Origin: a bacterium
Lineage (GTDB): Bacteria > Zixibacteria > MSB-5A5 > GN15 > FEB-12
Length of the DNA: 38,936 bases
Assembly: GCA_029211095.1 (NCBI GenBank)
Contig: JARGFS010000010.1
Location: forward strand, 1 to 38,936
Direction: 5' to 3'
Part shown: in pieces, positions 9,106 to 17,921 of the stretch
Numbering within the stretch: the first letter of the stretch is position 1
Layout: each line of letters starts with the position of its first letter
The notes under the pieces: model-generated
Databases searched by the model: none
What the model saw: the letters and a program-made list of their open reading frames with translations, nothing else
What the model was told of the DNA's origin: nothing
Program-made: the position numbers and the translations under genes

Positions 9106-9254
9106 GACCTTGGACGGAAGTTAAGAATCCTGACCGGAAAGGAGGACTGACAAGGGAATTTACAAGTAACAAATCCAATGATGATTGCAAAAAGAACTGT
9201 GTAGTAGCTAAAAAACCGTGACTCTAAGACGGATTACTCTGGAGGTAACCAAAA

Positions 9255-10895
9255 GTGAATAGAATCTTAACCATGTGCCTGCTTCTGTTAGCGCTCGCAA
9301 TTTCGGCGTCGGCTCAGGTCAGCGATGATGGTAAACCGGTGGTGGTTGTCACCAACGCTGATATTGTTGGGAATGTGACCTGGACAGCCGGCAATGTCTA
9401 CAACCTTTCGGGCTTTATGTATGTAGAGAGTGGAGAAAAACTGACCATTGAACCGGGCACCATAGTTAAAGGTAACCCCGGGCAGGGCGCCAACGCTTCA
9501 GCATTGATCGTGGCACGCGGAGGCCAGATCTTTGCCAACGGTACTCAGGCCCTTCCTGTCATCTTTACGTCCATTCAGGACGATCTTGATGATCCCAGTG
9601 ATATTCCCCTGGACGCCAATGGACGCGGTCTTTGGGGCGGTCTCATTATTCTCGGCAATGCCAAGATCAACACAACCACCGGCGTTGGCCAGATTGAAGG
9701 AATCCCGGAAACCGAACCCCGCGGCGCCTACGGTGGAAATGACGACAACGACAATTCCGGCGTTTTGACTTACGTTTCTATCCGTCACGGCGGTTCAGAA
9801 ATTGGTGCCGCTAACGAAATCAACGGACTCACCATGGGAGCCGTTGGCCGTGGAACTACTGTCAGTCATGTCGAAGTCTTGTTCAACCTCGATGATGGCT
9901 ACGAGTGGTTTGGTGGAACTGTAAATGCCGACCACCTGGTAACAGCATTCTGCGGAGACGATGCCTTTGACTACGATGAAGGCTGGCGCGGCGGCGTTGA
10001 ATACTCGTTCTGCATCATGTCTACCGATGTTGGCGACCGCGGCGGCGAGCATGACGGCGGTACTTCGCCTGTCGATGGCACCCCGTATGCCACTCCGCTG
10101 TTTAGCAACGTCACCTATTTCGGGCGCGGAGCTGTTAACGGCGGTCAGCGTTGTTTTGAAATTCGCGACAACTCTGGCGGCGGCTGGTACAACTCGATCT
10201 TCTATGATCACGGAACCTACGGTATCAAGGTTGAAGAAAATCTGGCTGAGCCGACTGACTCCCAGGATCGGTTGGCGGCCGGTCATATTAAATTCATGAA
10301 CAATCTCTGGTATGAATTTGGAGATGGAAACAGCACCACAGCAATTTGTAATGGTGTCGCCACAACGGAAGCAGCCATTTTTGGAAGCGGCAATGACCTC
10401 GCGGCCGATCCGGGAATCGCCAGTGTTTCCCGTATTCCCAATGGATTGCTTGATCCTCGTCCAACGAATCTGTTCGGCGCAGGATGGGGCGGATGGGTAG
10501 ATCCTCAGGGTGCCTCCGGATTCTTCCCGGCCGGGGCCGAGATTGATGTAAGCTATCCTGCATACAATTCTGGTCCGTACCCGTATGCAGGTGCCTTTGA
10601 TCCGGATCTGCCCATGACCAGTCAGTGGACTGACAACTGGACATTTTTGAGCTTTGCCGGATATCTCTCAACCGCTCCGGTAGCATGCTGTAAGTTGCGT
10701 GGTGACAACAACCACAGTGGAGCGATTGACATCTCTGACCTGACCTTCCAGGTGGACTTCCTCTTTGGCGGCGGTGCTTCGCACCCGTGCGAAGATGAAG
10801 GTGACTTTAATGCCTCAGGAGCTATTGATATCACCGACCTGACAGATATGGTTGACTTTTTGTTCGGTGGCGGTTCGGGACCGTCCCCTTGCTGA
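9255..10895 (+). CDS. secreted beta-helix protein with C-terminal dockerin-like tail
   Basis: A 546-residue exported protein. The GTG start is chosen because a strong GGAGGT (9241-9246) lies eight bases before it and the signal peptide begins there (about 1-20, cleavage near ASA-Q). The body (about 25-460) has the Gly/Asp-rich pattern of a right-handed beta-helix ('GLWGGLIILGNAKI', 'GGNDDNDNSGVLTYVSIRHGG', 'DAFDYDEGWRGG', 'GGEHDGGTSPVDGTPY'). Residues 478-546 hold two dockerin-like calcium repeats, 'GDNNHSGAIDISDLTFQVDF' and 'GDFNASGAIDITDLTDMVDF', each followed by LFGGG and bracketed by Cys. From memory, similar beta-helix proteins sit next to TonB receptors in many FCB genomes; their function is unproven. 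It probably acts at the cell surface. Confidence 0.82.
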   Translation: MNRILTMCLLLLALAISASAQVSDDGKPVVVVTNADIVGNVTWTAGNVYNLSGFMYVESGEKLTIEPGTIVKGNPGQGANASALIVARGGQIFANGTQALPVIFTSIQDDLDDPSDIPLDANGRGLWGGLIILGNAKINTTTGVGQIEGIPETEPRGAYGGNDDNDNSGVLTYVSIRHGGSEIGAANEINGLTMGAVGRGTTVSHVEVLFNLDDGYEWFGGTVNADHLVTAFCGDDAFDYDEGWRGGVEYSFCIMSTDVGDRGGEHDGGTSPVDGTPYATPLFSNVTYFGRGAVNGGQRCFEIRDNSGGGWYNSIFYDHGTYGIKVEENLAEPTDSQDRLAAGHIKFMNNLWYEFGDGNSTTAICNGVATTEAAIFGSGNDLAADPGIASVSRIPNGLLDPRPTNLFGAGWGGWVDPQGASGFFPAGAEIDVSYPAYNSGPYPYAGAFDPDLPMTSQWTDNWTFLSFAGYLSTAPVACCKLRGDNNHSGAIDISDLTFQVDFLFGGGASHPCEDEGDFNASGAIDITDLTDMVDFLFGGGSGPSPC

Positions 10896-11026
10896 TCTGA
10901 TGAATTAGTGCTCTTGTGAATTAGTGTCTCCCAGAGCACTACTGTTACAGGGGGCGGTAACACGCTCCCTGTACAAATTGAGTATGAGAATGGAATCTTG
11001 GGAATGAATTTTACGGAGAAAATAAA

Positions 11027-11905
11027 ATGAAGAAAATGTTAAGAAATTTGATTCTTGGTGGGGTGATTCTTGCATCACCTTCGGTTTTTGCGCAGAGTGG
11101 AGCAGTTTCACTCGATCATGTCGATGGACTCATCAATTCCAGCGATACGGTGGATACAAGTACTCCGCTTACCTTTCACATAAGAATTAATAATTCCACC
11201 GGAGAAACTCTCAGAGGCGTGTCCAACGGATTTCGTATCTATTCTCCCGAAGGCGTTCTCTGGAACCAGGTGGGCGGGGCATCTACCGGAACAATTGACT
11301 CCACTATCTTTGAACTGTCAAAGGGGATTGTGATTGACACAACCGCCCTGGACCAGAATACAGATAATAAACCAGATACGATTGGAATCTGGGGAGCCCG
11401 CCTGTTTGCAGGATTGGCCAGTGGGTTTGATGATGTCTATGCCACAATCACACTTAATGTTCTGCCTAATCTGGCCGGTGGCACAATTTGCCTTGACTCA
11501 GCTTTCTTTGGCCAGTCCACCGGCGATTCCTGGCTCTGGTCGGGAGTGTCACAGGACTTCACCCCTGCCTGGGACGGACCCCATTGCTTTATTGTTCCTG
11601 CCGATCCGATGAGTGTTGAAGACGATGACTCCGAAGCTCTGCCGGAAGGAATTGAACTGATACAGAATTATCCCAACCCATTCAACCCCAGCACGACCAT
11701 TAGCTTTGAATTGTCCGAACGATCAAGCTATTCGGTTACGATCTATAATACCATCGGTCAGTTGGTGCAGGAATTCAATGGAGGAGCGACAGTCGGACGG
11801 GTCAATATAGATTGGGATGCTTCAGACTACTCAAGCGGTATCTACTTCTATCGTCTTGAAGTTGCAAGCGGAAACTATGTCAAGAAAATGGTCTTACTTA
11901 AATAA
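11027..11905 (+). CDS. secreted protein with C-terminal 'PNPFNPST' sorting-type domain
   Basis: A 292-residue exported protein. The signal peptide is about 1-22 (cleavage near VFA-Q). The middle (about 25-195) is probably a beta-sandwich with no name I can give; its end 'WDGPHCFIV' recurs, as I recall, in Zixibacteria-like secreted proteins. The C-terminal 80 residues form a T9SS type A-like or FlgD-Ig-like module: 'IQNYPNPFNPSTTISFELSE', 'YNTIGQLVQEF', 'SGIYFYRLEVASGNYVKKMV'. Such modules direct outer-membrane export and surface attachment in FCB bacteria; whether this lineage has T9SS cannot be seen here. An ACGGAG lies before the ATG. It follows the dockerin-tailed gene by 131 bases and a terminator follows it. 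Confidence 0.82.
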   Translation: MKKMLRNLILGGVILASPSVFAQSGAVSLDHVDGLINSSDTVDTSTPLTFHIRINNSTGETLRGVSNGFRIYSPEGVLWNQVGGASTGTIDSTIFELSKGIVIDTTALDQNTDNKPDTIGIWGARLFAGLASGFDDVYATITLNVLPNLAGGTICLDSAFFGQSTGDSWLWSGVSQDFTPAWDGPHCFIVPADPMSVEDDDSEALPEGIELIQNYPNPFNPSTTISFELSERSSYSVTIYNTIGQLVQEFNGGATVGRVNIDWDASDYSSGIYFYRLEVASGNYVKKMVLLK

Positions 11906-11932
11906 ATCTCCCCAACCATTCCTTCTCAATTC

Positions 11933-11970
11933 AAGCGGTCCTATCTCTTCTGATGGGACCGTTTGATTTT
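11933..11970 (+). terminator. intrinsic terminator after the secreted-protein genes
   Basis: CGGTCC (11936-11941) pairs with GGACCG (11956-11961), extended by A-A-G / T-T-T pairs including one G-U, and is followed by TTTGATTTTTG. It lies 28 bases after the stop of the sorting-domain gene and ends the plus-strand group that starts with the response regulator. Confidence 0.7.
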
Positions 11971-12061
11971 TGCGGCCAGTTTGCTTGTTTGAGGGGACTG
12001 GAGCATTGGGTTGTCGAATGACTACTGGCAGCAGTGGAACACCAGACGATGAAAAATCAAC

Positions 12062-13132
12062 TCACTGTCTTTCTTCGCTCTCCCGGCGATTGATTATCTG
12101 AACAAGCCATTCTTCGCGATTTTTAAGACGATCTATTTCAGACTGCAAACGATCTCTCTCCCCCTCATCTTCCGCTTTGTCCCGCTCCTTGTTAGTCGCT
12201 TTCAGCTTGTCGCCAATCTCTCGTAGCTTCTCATTCAGCCTTCCAATTGACTCAGCTTCGTCCGCCTTATCAAAAACAAGAGACTCCGCCTTTTCGATTT
12301 CCGATACCACTTTGTCAACCCGAGAGACCGGCGCTATGAATGCGTCTTTAGGATTATAAGCCCGGGTGTTCATGAAGGTTGGTGAGACAATTTCAATCTT
12401 TGCCTTGTGAAGAGAGTCCAGCATGCTTTCGCGCAGTCTTGAGCGGGCTGACAGAAGATGTTTTACTTCCGTCAATAATCCGGACACTTTGTAGGAAACA
12501 GAGTAGTTGCCAAGTTCAACCACATGAGCAAACGGCTCTTCCAAACCGGCATCTGAAGCTGCCTTACAGAGTAGCTCGGAGATTTTTGAGTGGGGCACAT
12601 CATAGCCGAGCGAAATATCAGCCGTAACCATTGTACCGGAAGATCGGACTACTCTCACCGGCGTGGTTATCAGGTAGAGGTTGGGAATGCTGGTCAGGTT
12701 GCGGTCTTCGGTCTGTATTTCAATATGGAAAAGGCCGCGTTCGGTCACTCGGCCAAAGTTGTCTCCGGACTGGATGAAGTCGCCAAGCTTAAAAGACCTG
12801 ACCGCCCTCAGCATCATTCCGGCCATCATGTTGCCAACAAAGGTCGTGGCCGAGAGCGCGATGGCCGCCGAAAGCAAAATGCCGATCAGGCTGAGCAGCT
12901 GGCCGCGCGTATTCTCTGTAATTGGAAGGGCCATAATTATGGCCAGCCCCCCGGCGAATGACAACAGCAGCAAACTCATCTGTATCCGAAAGCGGCTGCT
13001 GGAGGTGCCGGGAAATTTCCTGTCGAGAATCAGCCTGACTATGGTGATTATCCCAAACACAACCGCCACCGTGATCAGAGTTGGCAACAGAGCATTGACT
13101 ATTTCAACTATACGGGTAAGCAGATCACTCAT
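12062..13132 (-). CDS. MscS-family mechanosensitive ion channel with coiled-coil tail
   Basis: A 356-residue membrane channel that releases solutes under hypo-osmotic stress. There are three predicted membrane segments (about 12-36, 50-70 and 80-112). The third carries the MscS pore-helix pattern 'LSATTFVGNMMAGMMLRAVR', followed by the beta domain 'FKLGDFIQSGDNFGRVTERG' and 'TEDRNLTSIPNLYLITTPV'. Unlike standard MscS, the C-terminus (about 270-355) is a highly charged coiled coil (EIEKAESLVFDKADEAES ... DRLQSEIDRLKNREEWL) instead of the PFPQRDLH end. AAAGGTAG precedes the ATG. It is transcribed away from the kinase gene. Confidence 0.9.
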   Translation of the reverse strand: MSDLLTRIVEIVNALLPTLITVAVVFGIITIVRLILDRKFPGTSSSRFRIQMSLLLLSFAGGLAIIMALPITENTRGQLLSLIGILLSAAIALSATTFVGNMMAGMMLRAVRSFKLGDFIQSGDNFGRVTERGLFHIEIQTEDRNLTSIPNLYLITTPVRVVRSSGTMVTADISLGYDVPHSKISELLCKAASDAGLEEPFAHVVELGNYSVSYKVSGLLTEVKHLLSARSRLRESMLDSLHKAKIEIVSPTFMNTRAYNPKDAFIAPVSRVDKVVSEIEKAESLVFDKADEAESIGRLNEKLREIGDKLKATNKERDKAEDEGERDRLQSEIDRLKNREEWLVQIINRRESEERQ

Positions 13133-13179
13133 ACTATCTACCTTTCAGGGTACTGACAGAACCAATATAAGGGCTTGAC

Positions 13180-13428
13180 TCATTGCAGGGCAACAACATA
13201 AAGAGAGCGCTCGGACCCGCTGTTATCCTGCCGGACCGGCTCATGCAGTCGGTAGTTGCTGATTAACGGGTAGTCAGGCCGGATTGTCCGATTTGTAAAC
13301 GATTCAAAAAGGATACAATACAACAGCTGTCTCCATTTGCGGTCCAGCCTGAACGAAGCAAAACTTATCTTGAAAAATGGGTAATATATATCTATAATAA
13401 CCCGGTAGACCAGATAGTATTTGACCAT
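13180..13428 (-). CDS. possible 82-residue hypothetical protein or gene remnant
   Basis: A minus-strand frame ending 47 bases before the MscS gene on the same strand. Its end, 'NRTIRPDYPLISNYRLHEPV' then 'RQDNSGSERSLYVVAL', reads like real protein, but I cannot place it in a family. The ATG at 13428 has no ribosome site, and the frame continues upstream only as antisense of the kinase gene. It may be the tail of a gene truncated at the kinase boundary, or chance. The kinase promoter also lies inside it. Confidence 0.25.
   Translation of the reverse strand: MVKYYLVYRVIIDIYYPFFKISFASFRLDRKWRQLLYCILFESFTNRTIRPDYPLISNYRLHEPVRQDNSGSERSLYVVALQ
13370..13398 (+). promoter_or_regulatory. sigma70-type promoter for the kinase gene
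   Basis: TTGAAA (13370-13375), a 17-base spacer and a perfect TATAAT (13393-13398). Transcription would start near 13405, giving a leader of about 45 bases before the ATG at 13450. Confidence 0.65.
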
Positions 13429-13449
13429 TTCTTGAAAGGTGATAAAAGC

Positions 13450-16104
13450 ATGGCTCTTGAAGCAGGCAGTAAACTCGGTCCTTATGAAATAATCTCCCTC
13501 ACCGGTGCCGGTGGCATGGGCGAAGTTTACAAAGCCAAGGACACCCGTCTGGACAGAACGGTCGCTATCAAAGTACTCCCTTCGCATCTTACGGCAAGTG
13601 ATCAGATAAAGCAGCGTTTTGAGCAGGAAGCCAAGGCTATCTCCAGCCTGAATCACCCCAACATTTGTATTCTCCACGATATTGGGGAACAGGATGGCAC
13701 CGCCTACCTGGTCATGGAATTCCTTGAAGGTCAAACCCTGTCTGAGAGAATCCTTGAAGGTCCTCTCAGCAATGATCAGATGGTTGAGTATTCGCTCCAG
13801 ATTGTGGATGCCCTTGACAAGGCGCACAAGCAGGGTCTGGTCCACAGAGATCTGAAACCGGCTAACGTCATGCTGACCAAAGAGGGCGCCAAGCTGCTTG
13901 ATTTTGGACTGGCCAAACTGCAGGTTCCTTCAGGCGGCTTTGAGGAAACTTCGGGACTTACCAGAACCTCAACCCCCTTGACTCAACAGGGAACAATACT
14001 CGGCACAATTCAGTATATGTCTCCGGAACAGCTGGAAGGGTTGGAAGCCGATGCCCGCTCCGATATTTTTGCCTTTGGGGGTATTCTGTTTGAAATGGTC
14101 ACCGGTCAGAAAGCGTTCAACGGCAAGAGTCAGGCTTCGCTGATAGCCTCGGTATTGAAGGAAGAGCCAAAGTCTGTTTCCGAAGTCCAGCCGATGGCCC
14201 CGCCAATGTTCGAACGCATTATCAAACGTTGCCTGGCCAAAGATCCGGATGATCGATGGCAGACGGCGGGGGACCTTAAGCACGCCATTGAATGGACCGC
14301 CGACGGAGGCTCACAGATTGGTATTCCGAAAGCTGTTTCTACCCGGAGAAAGCGCCACTTCACTCTGGCAACCGCACTGGCCGTTCTATTTTTTGTCACC
14401 ACCGCTTATCTTTCGTTTATTTATTTCACCCAACCGGTAGAAGAGAAACTGATATCCAGGTTCACGGTTGAAGTAGAACAGGGACTCACTAACATATCAT
14501 GGCCGCGCATCTCTCCTGATGGCAAACTAATCGCCTTCCGAGGAACCGACTCAACCAACACGCGAAGAATATGGGTGCGACCCCTTAGCTCCCTTGAAGC
14601 CTATCCCCTTTTCGGCACCGAAACGGCTGACCGCCATTATTGGTCGCCGGACAGTAAGTTCCTGACCTTCTTTGATGGAAACAAGCTGATGAAAATGCCC
14701 GTTACCGGCGGTCAGAGCCAGCTGTTGAGCGAGGGGGTTAACGGGGCAGACTGCAGCTGGGGCTCAAAGGATATTATCCTGTTTGATGGAGCAGAAAGCG
14801 ATCCGCTCCGCATGGTTTCAGCAAACGGCGGACAGGTAACCACGACCGCAGAAGTTGATACCGCCTCGGGGGAGACTTTTATAGGCTGGCCCTGGTTCTT
14901 GCCGGACGGTGAGAATTTTATATTTCAGGCCAACAGCATGGATTCTACGAACAAGACCATATCAACAATTAAGCTCGGCTCAATCAATTCTTCAGACAGC
15001 AGGGTCCTGCAGGTTCTCAAACATGATGTGCGCATAGAATTCAGTGCGGGCTTCATTCTCTTTGTTCAAGACAACAACCTGATGGCCCTGCCTTTCGACG
15101 ACCAGAAATTGGAAGTAACCGGCGAAGCCAAACCAATTGCCCAGGATATCAGTTTTTCCGGCAATGCCGAAGCGTTCAGCATGGCTGACAATGGGACGTT
15201 ACTGTACCACAGCAGCAATACAAATGCGACCAGCCAGTTTATGTGGGTCGATCGAAGTGGGAAGGAGTTAAGCAAGGTTGGGGCGATTGGAAACTACCTT
15301 GACTGCAACCTCTCTCCCGATGAAACAAAACTGGTCTACGCCCTTACGGAAGATGGCAACAAGAGCAATATCTGGGTGTACGACCTGAATCGGAATGTCC
15401 CCACCAAGTTGACGTTTGATCCGTCTGATGAAGTATGGCCAATCTGGTCGCCGGATGGAGAGGCTGTCATTTATGCTTCCAACAGAGATGGTAGTTACAA
15501 CATTTATGAAAAAAACCTGAATGGTGTTGAAGAACCGCACTTGCTCTTTGGCAGTGATTCCGGACAGATTGGTCCCGGAACTTTCACTTCTGACGGGAAG
15601 CGGCTCACTTTTACTCTCTTGAAGTCAAATAGAGACATTGGCATTCTCTATCTCTCAGACAGCAATAGAATAGACATGTTTGCCAACAGTTCCTTCAGTG
15701 AGCAGATGTCTGAAATATCACCCAATGACAAATATGTTGCCTATATAAGTTCTGAATCCGGCCAGCCGGAAGCATACGTGAGGCAGCTCGACGGCAAAGG
15801 TGGGAAATGGCAGATTTCTAAGGAAGGGGCAGTCTTCCCACGCTGGCGAGCGGATGGAAAGGAACTGTACTTCTATTCCTACAGTGACAGCAAGATCGTT
15901 GCGATTCCGGTTGAAACCGACGGTCCTTTTACGGCAGGCAATCCAATTTCCCTGTTTACCGCGGCCCTTCAACAACGAATCGGATTTCAAATTGGCCCGT
16001 ACGACGTGAGCAAGGATGGGCAGAAATTTCTTTTGAATACTCGCTTAAGCGGAATATCTACGCGGAAGATGATAATCGTACTCAACATGAATGAGCAGAT
16101 TTAG
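13450..16104 (+). CDS. transmembrane Ser/Thr protein kinase with PD40/TolB-like propeller
   Basis: An 884-residue receptor-like kinase. The ATG at 13450 is chosen over the TTG at 13432 because AAAGGTG precedes it and the kinase domain starts at once. The N-terminal Hanks-type kinase has all key motifs: 'GAGGMGEVYKA' P-loop, Lys41 in AIKVL, HRDLKPAN (His132-Asp134), DFG (151-153), 'YMSPEQLEG', 'DARSDIFAFGGILFEM' and RCLAKDPDDRWQ. One membrane helix follows (about 304-326). The outer part (about 335-880) contains repeated 'SPDGKLIAF', 'SPDSKFLTFF', 'SPDETKLVYA' and 'SPDGEAVIYASNRDG' blades of a TolB/PD40 beta-propeller, probably a sensor outside the cytoplasm. Targets and ligand are unknown. 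Confidence 0.93.
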   Translation: MALEAGSKLGPYEIISLTGAGGMGEVYKAKDTRLDRTVAIKVLPSHLTASDQIKQRFEQEAKAISSLNHPNICILHDIGEQDGTAYLVMEFLEGQTLSERILEGPLSNDQMVEYSLQIVDALDKAHKQGLVHRDLKPANVMLTKEGAKLLDFGLAKLQVPSGGFEETSGLTRTSTPLTQQGTILGTIQYMSPEQLEGLEADARSDIFAFGGILFEMVTGQKAFNGKSQASLIASVLKEEPKSVSEVQPMAPPMFERIIKRCLAKDPDDRWQTAGDLKHAIEWTADGGSQIGIPKAVSTRRKRHFTLATALAVLFFVTTAYLSFIYFTQPVEEKLISRFTVEVEQGLTNISWPRISPDGKLIAFRGTDSTNTRRIWVRPLSSLEAYPLFGTETADRHYWSPDSKFLTFFDGNKLMKMPVTGGQSQLLSEGVNGADCSWGSKDIILFDGAESDPLRMVSANGGQVTTTAEVDTASGETFIGWPWFLPDGENFIFQANSMDSTNKTISTIKLGSINSSDSRVLQVLKHDVRIEFSAGFILFVQDNNLMALPFDDQKLEVTGEAKPIAQDISFSGNAEAFSMADNGTLLYHSSNTNATSQFMWVDRSGKELSKVGAIGNYLDCNLSPDETKLVYALTEDGNKSNIWVYDLNRNVPTKLTFDPSDEVWPIWSPDGEAVIYASNRDGSYNIYEKNLNGVEEPHLLFGSDSGQIGPGTFTSDGKRLTFTLLKSNRDIGILYLSDSNRIDMFANSSFSEQMSEISPNDKYVAYISSESGQPEAYVRQLDGKGGKWQISKEGAVFPRWRADGKELYFYSYSDSKIVAIPVETDGPFTAGNPISLFTAALQQRIGFQIGPYDVSKDGQKFLLNTRLSGISTRKMIIVLNMNEQI

Positions 16105-16173
16105 CCAGGAAACCAAACACTCCTGGTGATGAGCGAGCCTTCTATTTCTTGTATGGAGGAGCCGCTCCCCTTT

Positions 16174-17901
16174 CTACCAGCTGCCGCCGCCCCCACCGCC
16201 GCCACCGCCACCTGATGATCCCCCACCTGATGAGCCGGAACTGCGTGGCGCGGAGAAAGTGGCCGTGGACAGATGCGAAGTTGTCGTATTGATAGCATCT
16301 GAAAAGGCTACCGGGTGGAAGTGCGTCATACCGTGCGCCCCCACATACCAGGCGGGCATATTCTGCTCAATCCCTTCAAACGCCTTGGCCCACCGGTCAA
16401 CCACATCCAGAGCGATAGCATACGGAAGGTACTTACTGAACAGATCTTTGTCTTCCATCCGCTCCAATTTGTCTTTTTCCGCTCGCTCCAGAAATTCCTG
16501 AAAACCGAGCACGTCGGCAAGCGCCAGAGCTCCCTGTCTGGTCTTGGCTGGCATTGCTTTGGAAAAGAGAAAAAACGGCATGGCAGTTAATATTGAGATG
16601 ATAATTAATTTTGGCTGAAGACTGAAATCTGTTGAGATTAATTGTGAGACCCCGGCCAGTATCAGCACCAGGGCTCCATACCCCATGTACCTGCCCACAG
16701 TCTGTTGCGGTGAGGTAGCAAAAAATCGATGACTGACAAGTTGCTTGTAAATTGCCTTGGACAGTTTGGGAAGATACTTGTAGAATTTGTTCTTCAAGTC
16801 CGAGACAAGAACTTCTGTCTTCCCGTTCTGGAACAGACCAGCCATCAGCCACTGTTCAAACTCGGTGAGTTCCTGAAACTCAGTCTTAAGGGCTGTAAGT
16901 TTGTAGTCCTTCCTGGAAAACACGAGAATCTTCATTTCCACTTCTTCTATTTTCAGATAGCCTTTTACGGCCAGACCAACCATGGTGGCGGAAATATCTC
17001 GGGGGTCAAGGTTCTCATCAATCAGCGTTCCAACTTCGGCAGCCGTAAGTTCCCTGCCGTTAACTTCGGGCGGGTTGTATTTTACTACCGTCGCCTCCCT
17101 GACTTTTGGATCACGCCCCTTTTTCTTCCAGTGCGAAAACATGAAAAAGAAAGAGATTATCGGGAGGATGAAACCCCAGTTTTCAGGGAGATTTAAGGCA
17201 AGCAGGGACCTTTCAAAATCTGACGGTTCGGCAACTATCCCTTTATCAAATGAGAAGGCGATCGTCATTCCTTCATTTGGATTAAGTGGAGCAGTTGAGT
17301 AGAACTTACCACCGTTCTCTGAAGATTCAAAATAGCAGTCAGACTTTTTGGAACCAAACTCGCCGGTATAACAGGAGAAATCCATATTCCGGATCTCACT
17401 GGGCGTATTGATAGTTACCTGAGCGCTCACTTGCTCAATCTCGGCCAGCCAGAAATTACCGGTGACATTCCAGTAGAGTTCATCATGATCTTCAAAGTAG
17501 AGAAGACCATTCTCCACGCGATAGACGATCCTGTATTCCTGTTCCCCCCGGACATACTTGTCTGCATCCCCAATACGGATATTGACCACGTTGCCAGTCT
17601 TGCTCGTCTTACTTGTTAAACGATTGCCGTTGCCGTCGGTTACCGAGATAACATCAATTGGCATGAGCACAGTGCGGCCAAGTTCATCTTCGTACCGGAA
17701 GGGAATCTCACGATATATCCCGTGCTTTTCCCGATGAAAATCTACTGCAATATACTCTGAGACAGTAAAACTGCCATCTTCGTCTATTACGATATCGGCG
17801 CGAAAATCATTGATGGTGAAGTGCTGGGCATGACTGACAATCGGCGACAGGAGAAGGCATCCAAGAATGAGTAGTTTTGCAAAAAGAAGGGCAGCTTTCA
17901 T
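16174..17901 (-). CDS. DUF2207 membrane protein with Gly-rich C-terminus
   Basis: A 575-residue exported membrane protein. The ATG at 17901 gives a clean signal peptide (cleavage near SHAQ, about residue 25); a GTG at 17916 is an alternative. The first part (about 26-230) is the DUF2207 ectodomain, with 'FTVSEYIAVDFHREKHGIYR' and 'YRIVYRVENGLLYFEDHDEL'. Membrane segments follow at about 245 and a pair near 405-450. Cytoplasmic sequence includes 'SATMVGLAVKGYLKIEE' and 'FQEFLERAEKDKLERM', both typical of the family. The protein ends in a run of Ser-Gly and poly-Gly closed by Ser-Trp. It is downstream of lemA by 20 bases, a common pairing. The cellular role of these proteins is not established. 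Confidence 0.88.
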   Translation of the reverse strand: MKAALLFAKLLILGCLLLSPIVSHAQHFTINDFRADIVIDEDGSFTVSEYIAVDFHREKHGIYREIPFRYEDELGRTVLMPIDVISVTDGNGNRLTSKTSKTGNVVNIRIGDADKYVRGEQEYRIVYRVENGLLYFEDHDELYWNVTGNFWLAEIEQVSAQVTINTPSEIRNMDFSCYTGEFGSKKSDCYFESSENGGKFYSTAPLNPNEGMTIAFSFDKGIVAEPSDFERSLLALNLPENWGFILPIISFFFMFSHWKKKGRDPKVREATVVKYNPPEVNGRELTAAEVGTLIDENLDPRDISATMVGLAVKGYLKIEEVEMKILVFSRKDYKLTALKTEFQELTEFEQWLMAGLFQNGKTEVLVSDLKNKFYKYLPKLSKAIYKQLVSHRFFATSPQQTVGRYMGYGALVLILAGVSQLISTDFSLQPKLIIISILTAMPFFLFSKAMPAKTRQGALALADVLGFQEFLERAEKDKLERMEDKDLFSKYLPYAIALDVVDRWAKAFEGIEQNMPAWYVGAHGMTHFHPVAFSDAINTTTSHLSTATFSAPRSSGSSGGGSSGGGGGGGGGGSW

Positions 17902-17921
17902 AATAGTGTCCGTCACCGGAT

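Noticed and set aside
9000-9221. 73-codon frame between the TonB receptor and beta-helix genes
   Set aside because: No ribosome site, no signal or family motif, composition unlike neighbours.
13429-13845. Extension of the minus-strand frame (221 residues) across the kinase start
   Set aside because: This part is antisense of the kinase catalytic domain and has no ribosome site or motif.
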